Positions 21,028 to 29,120 of a stretch of DNA of 41,415 nt are shown piece after piece (within the stretch, counting starts at the first letter, position 1; every line of letters starts with the position of its first letter). A program made the translations under genes and the position numbers. Under the pieces are notes generated by a model. The model worked only from the letters and a program-made list of their open reading frames with translations. It was not told the DNA's origin and did no database searches. This stretch comes from Methylobacterium sp. J-078. Lineage in GTDB: Bacteria; Pseudomonadota; Alphaproteobacteria; Rhizobiales; Beijerinckiaceae. The stretch lies in NCBI RefSeq assembly GCF_022829285.1, contig NZ_JAKSYI010000065.1:1-41415 (forward strand), read 5' to 3'.

Positions 21028-22776
21028 ATGGCGCTGGCCGTAGCGTCCGCCGCCATGGCCGTTCCTCCCCCGCCCGCCAAAACCACCGCGTCCGCAAACA
21101 CCGTCTCGAACGTACCGGAATGGTCCGTGGGCGACCTCGCCTCCGCACTCAAACGGACGCTGGAAGATGCCTTCGGCCATGTCCGCCTGCGCGGCGAGAT
21201 CTCGGGCTTTCGCGGCCAGCACGGCTCGGGCCATGCCTATTTCTCCCTGAAGGACGGCAACGCGCGCATCGACGCCGTCGTCTGGAAGGGCACCTTCAAC
21301 CGCCTGCGTCAGCGCCCGCAGGAAGGCCTGGAGGTCGTCGCCACCGGGCGAATCACCACCTTTCCGGGCAAGTCCTCGTACCAGATCGTCATCGAGACCC
21401 TGGAGCCGGCCGGCATCGGGGCCTGGATGGCGCTACTGGAGGAGCGCAAGCGCGTGCTGGCCGCCGAAGGTCTGTTCGCCGCCGAGTGCAAGCGGCCGAT
21501 TCCCTACCTGCCGCGCGTCGTCGGTGTGGTGACCTCGCCCACCGGGGCCGTCATCCGCGACATCCTACATCGCCTGGAGGACCGCTTCGCCCGGCCCGTC
21601 CTGGTCTGGCCGGTGCGGGTGCAGGGGGAGGGGGCCGCCGAGGAGATCGCGGCCGCGATCCGGGGCTTCAACGCGCTCACGCCCGGCGGGCCGATCCCGC
21701 GCCCGGACGTGCTGATCGTGGCGCGCGGCGGCGGGTCGATCGAGGATCTCTGGGCCTTCAACGAGGAATGCGTGGTACGCGCGGCCTCGGAGTCCGCGAT
21801 CCCCCTGATCTCCGCGGTGGGCCACGAGACCGACACCACCCTCATCGATTTCGTCTCGGACCGGCGCGCGCCCACGCCCACCGGCGCCGCCGAGATGGCG
21901 GTTCCGGTCCGAGCCGACCTCGTGGCCGAACTGGTCGATCTCGGGCGCCGCCAGCGCGAGGCCGTGACTCGGCGCCTCGACCGGGAGCGCAGCGACCTGC
22001 GCGCCCTGGTGCGGGCCATGCCGGACGTGGACGCCTTCCTGGCGGGCAAGCGCCAGCGCCTCGACCTCGCAGAGGCGCGCCTCGGCCCGGCCCTCGCCGG
22101 CAATGCCCGGGTCTACCGCCTCCGGATGGGGCGCGTCGTCGAGCGCTTCGCCCGGCATCCGCCGACGCTCGCCCTCGCCACCGCGCGGGGGCGCCTGTCG
22201 CGCATCGGCGACCGCCCGGAGGCCGCCCTGCGCCACCATGCGGGCCGCAAGGGCGAGGCCCTGGCCTATCTCGGGCGCCGCCTCGTCGTCGCCCGCGACG
22301 GCACCCTCGGCCGGGTCCGGGCCGAGCAGGTCCGCAGCCGCGACCGGCTCGGTGCCCTGCAGGCCCGGCTGGCCCAGGCCGGAACCCGTTCGATCGAGCG
22401 CCGCGCCGACCGTCTCGCCGGACTGGCGGGGCTGCTCGGCTCCCTCGGCTACCGGGCCGTTCTCGCCCGCGGCTACGCCCTCGTGCGCGACCGCGACGGG
22501 ACCCCGATCCGTGCCGCCGCCGAGGCCACCCGCCACATGACCCTGGAATTCACCGACGGCACCGTGGCGGTGGGGATGCCGCAAGCGGGCGAGGCCGCTG
22601 AGGGCGTGCCGCCCGAGGCGCCGGCCGGGAAGGCATCCCCAAGCGGGAAGGCATCTCCGAGCGGGAAGGCATCTTCAAGAAGGTCGGGCACGCGGAAGGC
22701 CACACCGGCCGAGGCATCTCCGGAGACCGCCCCGCCCGGGCCGGCGGCCCGGCAGGGCACCCTGTTCGATCTCTGA
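21028..22776 (+). CDS. xseA: Exodeoxyribonuclease VII large subunit
   Basis: A 582-residue nuclease subunit. It has an N-terminal OB-fold ([33 protein letters not shown], about 31-130) and the catalytic domain with [35 protein letters not shown] and [28 protein letters not shown]. Long helices and the C-terminal [10 protein letters not shown] follow. With XseB it degrades single-stranded DNA. The last 60 residues are an added Ser/Ala/Pro/Lys-rich tail, including SGKASP repeats from an 18-bp tandem array. ATG 21028 is used; ATG 21055 (MAVPPPP) is possible. xseB is not adjacent. Confidence 0.93.
   Translation: MALAVASAAMAVPPPPAKTTASANTVSNVPEWSVGDLASALKRTLEDAFGHVRLRGEISGFRGQHGSGHAYFSLKDGNARIDAVVWKGTFNRLRQRPQEGLEVVATGRITTFPGKSSYQIVIETLEPAGIGAWMALLEERKRVLAAEGLFAAECKRPIPYLPRVVGVVTSPTGAVIRDILHRLEDRFARPVLVWPVRVQGEGAAEEIAAAIRGFNALTPGGPIPRPDVLIVARGGGSIEDLWAFNEECVVRAASESAIPLISAVGHETDTTLIDFVSDRRAPTPTGAAEMAVPVRADLVAELVDLGRRQREAVTRRLDRERSDLRALVRAMPDVDAFLAGKRQRLDLAEARLGPALAGNARVYRLRMGRVVERFARHPPTLALATARGRLSRIGDRPEAALRHHAGRKGEALAYLGRRLVVARDGTLGRVRAEQVRSRDRLGALQARLAQAGTRSIERRADRLAGLAGLLGSLGYRAVLARGYALVRDRDGTPIRAAAEATRHMTLEFTDGTVAVGMPQAGEAAEGVPPEAPAGKASPSGKASPSGKASSRRSGTRKATPAEASPETAPPGPAARQGTLFDL
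22627..22680 (+). repeat. 18-bp tandem repeat in the 3' end of xseA
   Basis: Three copies of an 18-bp unit beginning GGGAAGGCATC (22627, 22645, 22663), encoding three GKASP/S-S hexapeptides. A weaker partial copy (GGCATCTCCGGAG) follows near 22713. Such arrays change length easily by slippage. Confidence 0.9.
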
Positions 22777-23029
22777 AATGCGCGTTGCAGGACGCGACGC
22801 TGTCCTGGAGTTTCGCTTCGGCCTCGTGTGCACCCTCGAACCGGTGACCCCGCCGGCGAATGATGCTCGGGAACGGTGGTGCCCAGGCCACGCAGAGCCG
22901 CCATGCCGGCGCTCGCGTGCTCGCCGGCACGCGCAGCGGGTTGACGAACCCGGCCCCGTTTGCGACCGCACCGGCGGCACGGCTCATGCCTTCCGGCAGG
23001 AAACCGCGACCGGGCGGAGGAGATGCGGG

Positions 23030-23257
23030 ATGACCACGACCATCGACAGCGGGCAGAAGCTTCACCTCGTCTTCGGCGGTGAACTCCAGAATCTCGACGG
23101 CGTGCATTTTCGCGACGTGAAGAATCTCGACATCGTCGGCATCTTTCCCGACTACGCCTCGGCGCAGACGGCCTGGAAAGCCAAGGCGCAATCCACGGTG
23201 GACAGCGCGCAGACGCGCTACTTCATCGTGCACCTGCACCGGCTCCTGGAGTCGTGA
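23030..23257 (+). CDS. DUF4170-family protein
   Basis: A 75-residue protein that matches the DUF4170 type known from alphaproteobacteria: LHLVFGGELQNLDGVHFRDVKNLDIVGIFPDYASAQTAWKAKAQSTVDSAQTRYFIVHLHRLL in outline, that is a short start, a central DVVG/DIVG strand and the C-terminal YFIVHLHRLL. ATG 23030 is fixed by GGAGGAG 7 bp upstream; a longer in-frame extension (from 22778) has no ribosome site or family character. The 253 bp between xseA and this gene contain a TTGACG at 22941, a possible -35. Function unknown. Confidence 0.85.
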   Translation: MTTTIDSGQKLHLVFGGELQNLDGVHFRDVKNLDIVGIFPDYASAQTAWKAKAQSTVDSAQTRYFIVHLHRLLES

Positions 23258-23294
23258 TCCGCGCGAACCCGGCAAAGTAACGAAGGTGAAAGCA

Positions 23295-23323
23295 TTGTGA
23301 CGGCCCCGTTGCGGCTGTTATGG
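23295..23323 (+). promoter_or_regulatory. Candidate promoter of prs
   Basis: TTGTGA (23295-23300), 17 bp, TTATGG (23318-23323), about 62 nt of leader before the start codon. Confidence 0.5.
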
Positions 23324-23392
23324 AGCGCCGCAGCGAAGGCCCGCCGTTCCTGAGGGGGCGGGTTTCCAGGATCGCGAGATGAAGACCCCGGC

Positions 23393-24337
23393 ATGAAGTC
23401 CTCGATCAAGATCATCGCCGGCAATGCGAGCCGGCCCCTGGCCGAGGCCATCGCGGCCTATCTCGAATTGCCGCTCGCCAAGTGCATGGTCCGGCGCTTC
23501 GCCGACATGGAGATCTTCGTAGAGCTCCAGGAGAACGTGCGCGGCGAGGACGTCTTCATCGTCCAGTCGACCTCGTTCCCGGCCAACGATCACCTGATGG
23601 AACTGCTCATCATGATCGACGCGGCGCGCCGCTCCTCGGCCCGGCGCATCACCGCGGTGATCCCGTATTTCGGCTACGCCCGGCAGGACCGGCGCACCTC
23701 CGGCCGCACGCCGATCTCGGCCAAGCTGGTGGCCAACCTCATCACCGAGGCGGGGGCCGACCGCGTGATGACCCTCGACCTGCATGCCGGCCAGATCCAG
23801 GGCTTCTTCGACATTCCCACCGACAACCTCTTCGCCGCCCCCGTGATGGTACGCGACATCAAGGAACGCCTCGACCCGAAGGACTGGATGGTGGTCTCGC
23901 CGGATGTCGGCGGCGTGGTCCGGGCGCGGGCCATCGCCAAGCGCATCGACGCGACGCTCGCCATCGTCGACAAGCGCCGCGAGCGCCCCGGCGAATCGGA
24001 GGTGATGAACATCATCGGCGAGGTCGAGGGACGCTCCTGCATCCTCGTGGACGACATCGTCGATTCCGGCGGCACCCTGGTGAACGCGGCCGAAGCCCTT
24101 TTGAACGCCGGCGCCAAGGACGTCTCCGCCTACATCACGCACGGGGTGCTCTCGGGTGGGGCGGTCTCGCGCATCGCCGCCTCGCGGATGAAGGAGCTGG
24201 TCATCACCGACTCGATCCAGCCGACACAGGCCGTCAAGCTCGCCCGCAACATTCGCGTCGCCACCATCGCGCCGCTGCTGGGCGAGGCCATCGGCCGGAC
24301 CGCGACGGAGTCGAGCGTGTCGAGCCTCTTCACCTGA
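23393..24337 (+). CDS. prs: Ribose-phosphate pyrophosphokinase
   Basis: A 314-residue PRPP synthetase of class I. It has [19 protein letters not shown] at the N-terminus, [26 protein letters not shown], the ATP-binding [12 protein letters not shown], and the catalytic flexible loop with [12 protein letters not shown]. The PRPP loop is [18 protein letters not shown]. It makes PRPP from ribose-5-phosphate and ATP for purine, pyrimidine, histidine and tryptophan synthesis; the purD, trpF and trpB genes in this window all depend on this precursor. Confidence 0.97.
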   Translation: MKSSIKIIAGNASRPLAEAIAAYLELPLAKCMVRRFADMEIFVELQENVRGEDVFIVQSTSFPANDHLMELLIMIDAARRSSARRITAVIPYFGYARQDRRTSGRTPISAKLVANLITEAGADRVMTLDLHAGQIQGFFDIPTDNLFAAPVMVRDIKERLDPKDWMVVSPDVGGVVRARAIAKRIDATLAIVDKRRERPGESEVMNIIGEVEGRSCILVDDIVDSGGTLVNAAEALLNAGAKDVSAYITHGVLSGGAVSRIAASRMKELVITDSIQPTQAVKLARNIRVATIAPLLGEAIGRTATESSVSSLFT

Positions 24338-24420
24338 GGCCTTCGCGGTCCCTTCGCAGCCCCGCCGAGCCCCGACGACGCCGCCCCGGATGCGACCCCG
24401 AGCGAAGGGGCGGATCGCAA

Positions 24421-24450
24421 TTGCGCTGACCCCATTGAAACCTGTATAGA
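24421..24450 (+). promoter_or_regulatory. Candidate promoter of trcR
   Basis: TTGCGC (24421-24426), 18 bp, TATAGA (24445-24450), with about 110 nt of leader. Confidence 0.45.
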
Positions 24451-24569
24451 CGGCGCTTCCCTATTGCAGCGTTGAGACGGGATGCTGCCGGCCAGTCGGG
24501 CCGGAGCGAGCGACGCCCTGTCGGCGGCGCCCCGGGACCCGTCCCGCACGAACCTGTTGGAGTCGCCCG

Positions 24570-25277
24570 ATGTCGCAAGGCCCGCTGATGCCGAAGGCCA
24601 CCGCCGTATGGCTGGTGGAGAATACCTCGCTGGCCTTCGAGCAGATCGCCGATTTCTGCAAGCTGCACCCCCTCGAGGTGAAGGGGATCGCCGACGGCGA
24701 AGTCGCCGCCGGCATCAAGGGCCTCGATCCGATCACCACGGGCCAGCTCACCCGCGACGAGATCGAGAAGGCCCAGAAGACCCCGAGCTACAAGCTCAAG
24801 GTCGCGGTCTCGAAGGTGAAGCTGCCCGAGGTCAAGCGCACCACCAAGGGTCCGCGCTACACCCCGCTCTCCCGCCGCCAGGACCGGCCGAACGCCATCC
24901 TCTGGCTGCTGCGCAACCACCCCGAACTCAAGGACGCGCAGATCATCCGGCTGGTGGGCACCACCAAGTCGACGATCCAGCAGATCCGCGAGCGCACCCA
25001 CTGGAATTCCGGCTCCCTCCAGCCGATGGACCCGGTGACCCTCGGCCTCTGCACGCAGATCGACCTCGACTTCGAGGTCCAGCGCTCGGCCAAGGATCGC
25101 CCGGCCAACCTGGCCGTGGATGGCGGCGCGACCCTGCTGCCCACCGAGGTCTCGACGGCCACCGACTACTCGGAAGCCGACGAGCACCACCGCAGCGCCC
25201 GCGACGAGAAGCTCAACGCCGATTCGGTGTTCGCCAAGCTGAAGGGCATGCGCAGCACCGAGGAGGAGGAGGACTGA
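24570..25277 (+). CDS. trcR: Cell-cycle transcriptional regulator TrcR (DUF1013)
   Basis: A 235-residue protein typical of DUF1013/TrcR. The N-terminal part is MPKATAVWLVENTSLAFEQIADFCKLHPLEVKGIADGE, a helix-turn-helix-like domain, and a second one follows (ILWLLRNHPELKDAQIIRLVGTTKSTIQQIRERTHWNS). The tail is acidic (TEEEED). In Caulobacter-type bacteria the family is linked to cell-cycle transcription and RNA polymerase association. ATG 24570 is preferred because TTGGAG lies 7 bp upstream; ATG 24588 (MPKATAV) is an alternative. Single-gene unit ended by a terminator 180 bp on. Confidence 0.9.
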   Translation: MSQGPLMPKATAVWLVENTSLAFEQIADFCKLHPLEVKGIADGEVAAGIKGLDPITTGQLTRDEIEKAQKTPSYKLKVAVSKVKLPEVKRTTKGPRYTPLSRRQDRPNAILWLLRNHPELKDAQIIRLVGTTKSTIQQIRERTHWNSGSLQPMDPVTLGLCTQIDLDFEVQRSAKDRPANLAVDGGATLLPTEVSTATDYSEADEHHRSARDEKLNADSVFAKLKGMRSTEEEED

Positions 25278-25453
25278 GACGGCGGATTCGTCGTCGGAAC
25301 GCCCGCAGCACCTCGTCATCCCGGGTCCGCATAACGGAACCCGGGCTCCGGAAACCCAATGGTGCCCTGTCTTGCACGGTCACGCGTGTGGACTGCACGC
25401 CTCCGACGCGCTTCTTCCGAGTCCTGCGTGACGGGCGACGACCCGGTTCGCAT

Positions 25454-25480
25454 CCCCGCAGCCTCGCTGCGGGGTTTTTT
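25454..25480 (+). terminator. Rho-independent terminator after trcR
   Basis: Perfect 9-bp stem CCCCGCAGC/GCTGCGGGG with CTC loop and six T. It lies 176 bp after the stop; I see no gene in the intervening stretch. Confidence 0.93.
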
Positions 25481-25565
25481 CTTGCCGGGACTCGAGAGCT
25501 ATCGCTCGGCCTCAGCGGCGCAACCAGGCGCCATCACGACGTTCGAACCGCTTTAATCCCTTGAT

Positions 25566-25584
25566 CGGCCAGATTTTTTGGCCG
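25566..25584. promoter_or_regulatory. Hairpin with T-rich loop upstream of the phosphatase gene
   Basis: CGGCCA and TGGCCG flank a GATTTTT centre. It lies 108 bp before the start codon of the phosphatase-RTX gene. It could be an operator, or an RNA hairpin with a U-rich loop. No Pho-box-like direct repeat was recognised nearby. Confidence 0.35.
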
Positions 25585-25691
25585 GCGCGCGTCATCCGGC
25601 CGTCGCACGAATCTTCGTAGTTCGGCCGAGCACGGGATATCGGCGGATGCGTCCGGCCGGCTCCTGCGGCATGAGGGAGAGCGGCGTCGTC

Positions 25692-28600
25692 ATGGCCAAT
25701 GCAGGGTCCGTCAAGAACGTCATCGTGATGATCGCCGATGGCGCCGGGTTCAACACCCTGGAAGCCACGCGGCTGTACCTGAAGGGTCTCGCCGACGGCG
25801 ATCCCAGGGCAGGCGCGGCCGGCAAGGTCCTGATCGCGGACGGCTCGGCCTTCACCGCGACGGCGCAATCGGTCTATCCCCTCGACAACCGCACGACGCC
25901 GGTCCCCGGAGAGGCCGGCCTCGCCCAGAACCCCGCGGTGGTCTACGACCCGGCCAAGAACTACGACTTCGCGCGCGCCACCGGGCTCGACCCGAACGGG
26001 CAGCCCCGTGCCTTCGCGGGCTACGAATGGAACCGCAACACCTATCCGGATTCGGGCAACACCGCCTCGTCCATCGCCACCGGCGACAAGACCTACAACA
26101 ACGCCATCGATGTCGACGGCAACGGCGCGGAACTCTTCTCGATCGCGGAACTGGCCAAGCAGCAGGGCAAGCCCACCGGCGTCGTCACCACGGTGCAGTT
26201 CAGCGACGCCACCCCCTCGGCCACGGGCGGCGCGCACAACATCGCACGCTCCAACGCCAACCAGATCGCCCAGGAGATGTTCGGCTCCGGCACCCTCGAC
26301 GTCATCGCCGGCACCGGCAACCCCGACTACGACGACAACGGCCGCCTGCGCACCACCGCCGACTACACCTGGATCGGCGCCGACCTCTGGAACGGCCTGA
26401 AGGCCGACACCTATACCTCGCAGGACGGCGCCGGCTGGAACCTGCTCCAGGACCGCGCCGCGATTCAGGCCGCAGGCACCGGCACACCGACGACCGAGCG
26501 CCTGGCGATGATCTCGAAGGCCTTCACCAGCAACAACTTCAACCGCGCCGGCGCAGCCGCCGGCAACACCACCGAGATCCCCTTCAGCGTGCCGCGCCTG
26601 GAGAGCTCCGCGACCCTGTCGGAGCTGTCGCTGGCCGCGCTCAACAAGCTGAACGCCGACCCGGACGGCCTCTACCTGATGATCGAGGGCGGCGCGGTCG
26701 ACCGGGCCATGCACGCCAACAACCGCGGCCGGATGATCGAGGAGTACATCGACTTCAACAACGCGGTGAAGACCGTGGTCGACTACGTCAATTCACCGAC
26801 CAGCAAGGCGACCTTCGAGGACACGCTGCTGATCGTCACCGCCGATCACGACCACCTGTTCTTCGGCCCCGAGGGCGCGACGATTCCCTACCAGCCGGTT
26901 CAGCCCGACCGGAACGGGGACGGCGTACCGGAAGGCCTGTTCTTCTCAACCAACCATTCCAATCAGGTCATTCCGCTCTTCGCCGCCGGGGCCGGCTCGG
27001 CCCAGCTCGCGCAGCTCGCCGACCAGACCGATTCCTTCACGAACGCCCAGGGCCAGGTCGTCGGCAGCGGGCGCGCCTTCACCGACGAGGCCGAGCTCGG
27101 CGACTACCTGCTCGCCGAGACCCGCCTCGGCGCGACGGCGATCACCACCGGCAACGACAACCTGATCGGATCGGATGTCGGCGAAACCCTCGACGGGCTC
27201 GCCGGCAACGACGTGATCGATGGGCGGGGCGGCAACGACACGCTGATCGGCGGCCTCGGCAACGACGTGCTCCGCGGCGGCGCCGGCGACGACATCCTCA
27301 CGGGCGGCGCCGGAAACGACACGGCCCTGATCAACGTCAGCACCGATGGTGCCGACCGCATCGACCTCGGCGACGGAAACGACCGCGTCGACGTCTCGGC
27401 CGCGGCCAGCGGGCAGGTGCGCCTGACGTTCACCTCGGCGGAGGTCGGCAACGGGAGTGCCGGCGATGGACGGACCGGCGCCAACCAGGATGGCGGTCTC
27501 GCCGTGCGGCTCCAGGCCGAGGGCGCCGGCGACGCCCCGACCGGCGCCGTCTCCCGCGTCGACGACGAGGGCATCACCTTCGTGGCGACCACCGACGGAC
27601 TCACCTTCGATGTGCGCGACCTCGTCGCCGGGACGCAGCGCGGCGACGCCTTCCGGGTCGTCGCGCTCGGCACCTCCGGCAACGACACCCTGGCGCCGCT
27701 GGCCGATCGGGTCGCTCAGAGCCATTACATCAATGCCGGCCAGGGCAACGATCTGGTGACGGGCGGCAGCGCTGCCGACTTCCTCGTGGGCGGCGCCGGC
27801 AACGACGTCCTCAACGGGGCGGCCGGCAACGACAGCTTCATCGGCGGCGCGGGCAACGACCGCATCAACGGCGGCGACGGGACGGATCGGGCCATCTTCA
27901 CCTACGCCCTCGGCTCCACCGCGCTGGGGCGGGATCCGAGCGGGTTCCTGACGCTGACCGGCACCGACGGCACCGACACCGTGACGGGAATCGAGCAGTT
28001 CCAGTTCAGCGACCGCACGGTGGACGTGGCGGACGGCAATCCGCTGGTCGACGACCTGTTCTACCTGATCCGCAACCCCGACGTGGCCGCATCCGGACAG
28101 GACGCGGATGCCCATTACGCCGCTTATGGCGCGAACGATGGCCGCGATCCGAACGCCTTCTTCTCCACCAAGGGCTATCTCGGGCTCAACGGGGACGTCG
28201 TGAAGTCCGCCGCGGATGCGCTGGGCCAATACAAGACCTCCGGCTTCAAGGAAGGCCGCGATCCGGGCGCGCACTTCGACAACGAGTTCTATCTCGCCCG
28301 GAACCCCGACGTGGCGGCGGCCGGGCTCAATCCCCTGCAGCACTACCTCGAATACGGGCAGTCCGAAGGTCGGGCCATCTACGACGCGGTCGGCAGGAGC
28401 GCGGACATCAAGGCAGGCTTCGACGCCGCGTTCTACCTTCTCACCAACGACGACGTGCTGCGCGCGGCCCAGGCCTCGGGCACCACCGACACCTTCGCCT
28501 TCGCCCAGCGCCACTTCGACACCTATGGCTGGAAGGAAGGCCGTGACCCGAACGCCATCTTCGACACCGCGGGCTACCTGAAGGCGTACGGGGACGTCGC

Positions 28601-28817
28601 CGCCGCCGGCATCAACCCGCTGAGCCACTACGACACCTACGGCTGGAAGGAGGGTCGCGACCCGGCGACCGACTTCGACACCTCGACCTACCTCCAGGTC
28701 AACGGCGACGTGGCGCAGGCGAACATGAACCCGCTGCAGCACTACCTCCAGTACGGCCTCGTCGAGAACCGTGCCGTCCTCAACGACGGAACCTTCGGCG
28801 CCGGCCTGATCGGCTGA
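25692..28817 (+). CDS. Alkaline phosphatase fused to RTX calcium repeats and six NPDVAAAG-type repeats
   Basis: A 1041-residue protein. Residues about 8-470 are a PhoA-type alkaline phosphatase: metal Asp16 (VIVMIADGAG), Asp120-Ser121 as nucleophile region (DSGNTASSIATGDKTYNNA), IEGGAVDRAMHANN, TADHDH and NHSNQV for the metal ligands. Residues about 487-547 and 663-737 are RTX nonapeptide repeats (GGxGNDxLx), which bind calcium. From about 786 to 1030 six repeats of about 38-47 residues follow the pattern FDxxxYLxxNPDVAAAGxNPLxHYxxYGxxEGRDP. There is no N-terminal signal peptide, so type I secretion is expected (inference). ATG 25692 has GAGGGAGAG 10 bp upstream; ATG 25671 is less likely. No ABC/HlyD exporter genes are adjacent. 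Confidence 0.9.
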   Translation: MANAGSVKNVIVMIADGAGFNTLEATRLYLKGLADGDPRAGAAGKVLIADGSAFTATAQSVYPLDNRTTPVPGEAGLAQNPAVVYDPAKNYDFARATGLDPNGQPRAFAGYEWNRNTYPDSGNTASSIATGDKTYNNAIDVDGNGAELFSIAELAKQQGKPTGVVTTVQFSDATPSATGGAHNIARSNANQIAQEMFGSGTLDVIAGTGNPDYDDNGRLRTTADYTWIGADLWNGLKADTYTSQDGAGWNLLQDRAAIQAAGTGTPTTERLAMISKAFTSNNFNRAGAAAGNTTEIPFSVPRLESSATLSELSLAALNKLNADPDGLYLMIEGGAVDRAMHANNRGRMIEEYIDFNNAVKTVVDYVNSPTSKATFEDTLLIVTADHDHLFFGPEGATIPYQPVQPDRNGDGVPEGLFFSTNHSNQVIPLFAAGAGSAQLAQLADQTDSFTNAQGQVVGSGRAFTDEAELGDYLLAETRLGATAITTGNDNLIGSDVGETLDGLAGNDVIDGRGGNDTLIGGLGNDVLRGGAGDDILTGGAGNDTALINVSTDGADRIDLGDGNDRVDVSAAASGQVRLTFTSAEVGNGSAGDGRTGANQDGGLAVRLQAEGAGDAPTGAVSRVDDEGITFVATTDGLTFDVRDLVAGTQRGDAFRVVALGTSGNDTLAPLADRVAQSHYINAGQGNDLVTGGSAADFLVGGAGNDVLNGAAGNDSFIGGAGNDRINGGDGTDRAIFTYALGSTALGRDPSGFLTLTGTDGTDTVTGIEQFQFSDRTVDVADGNPLVDDLFYLIRNPDVAASGQDADAHYAAYGANDGRDPNAFFSTKGYLGLNGDVVKSAADALGQYKTSGFKEGRDPGAHFDNEFYLARNPDVAAAGLNPLQHYLEYGQSEGRAIYDAVGRSADIKAGFDAAFYLLTNDDVLRAAQASGTTDTFAFAQRHFDTYGWKEGRDPNAIFDTAGYLKAYGDVAAAGINPLSHYDTYGWKEGRDPATDFDTSTYLQVNGDVAQANMNPLQHYLQYGLVENRAVLNDGTFGAGLIG

Positions 28818-28872
28818 CCCGCGCGGGGTCCCGGGAGGGGCGCCCGACATCCGCGTCACCGGAACGGACCTG

Positions 28873-28901
28873 TTGCCCGGGACCCGCCAATCCGCTACAG
28901 G
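28873..28901 (+). promoter_or_regulatory. Promoter of rpsA
   Basis: TTGCCC (28873-28878), 17 bp, TACAGG (28896-28901). It predicts a leader of about 210 nt before rpsA. Confidence 0.6.
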
Positions 28902-28926
28902 AATGGCGCTCTTCGACTGAAAGTGA

Positions 28927-29106
28927 CGAGGCTCGGCCGGTGTGCCGGGCCTCGCACCCGTTGGAGAACCGCTCTCGGCCATCGCTTGAGATTGCGTCGG
29001 CCCTCCTTGATTCGGGAGGTTGAGCCCATGGGGTCGCAGACCCCGGGCGGCGACGTCGAGGGTGCCCCGTCACACGAGCCGCCGATGCTGGCCTCCCGAT
29101 GAGGCC
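28927..29106 (+). promoter_or_regulatory. Structured 5' leader of rpsA, candidate S1 autoregulatory element
   Basis: Four hairpins lie in a row: CGAGGC/GCCTCG with an inner CGGC/GCCG (28927-28954); CCTCC/GGAGG (29002-29019); GGGGTC-gca-GACCCC extended by GCCC/GGGC (29024-29048); and GGCCTC-ccgat-GAGGCC (29090-29106), ending 4 nt before the AGGAGA ribosome site. Ribosomal protein S1 represses its own mRNA in E. coli through leader hairpins; a similar role here is inference. Confidence 0.55.
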
Positions 29107-29120
29107 TGTCAGGAGACAGA

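Noticed and set aside
20581..21234. Upstream extension of purD by 218 codons
   Set aside because: PurD begins at [14 protein letters not shown]; the extension has no homologous character and overlaps the xseA 5' end.
22778..23029. 84-codon extension before the DUF4170 start
   Set aside because: No ribosome site; the family starts at 23030, where GGAGGAG is well placed.
27150..28800. Possible CRISPR or DNA-level repeat array
   Set aside because: The repetition is at the protein level (RTX nonapeptides and about 40-residue repeats) with variable codons and no constant spacer structure.
26946..28982. 678-codon minus-strand frame opposite the RTX repeats
   Set aside because: The apparent repetitiveness mirrors the RTX and NPDVA repeats on the coding strand.
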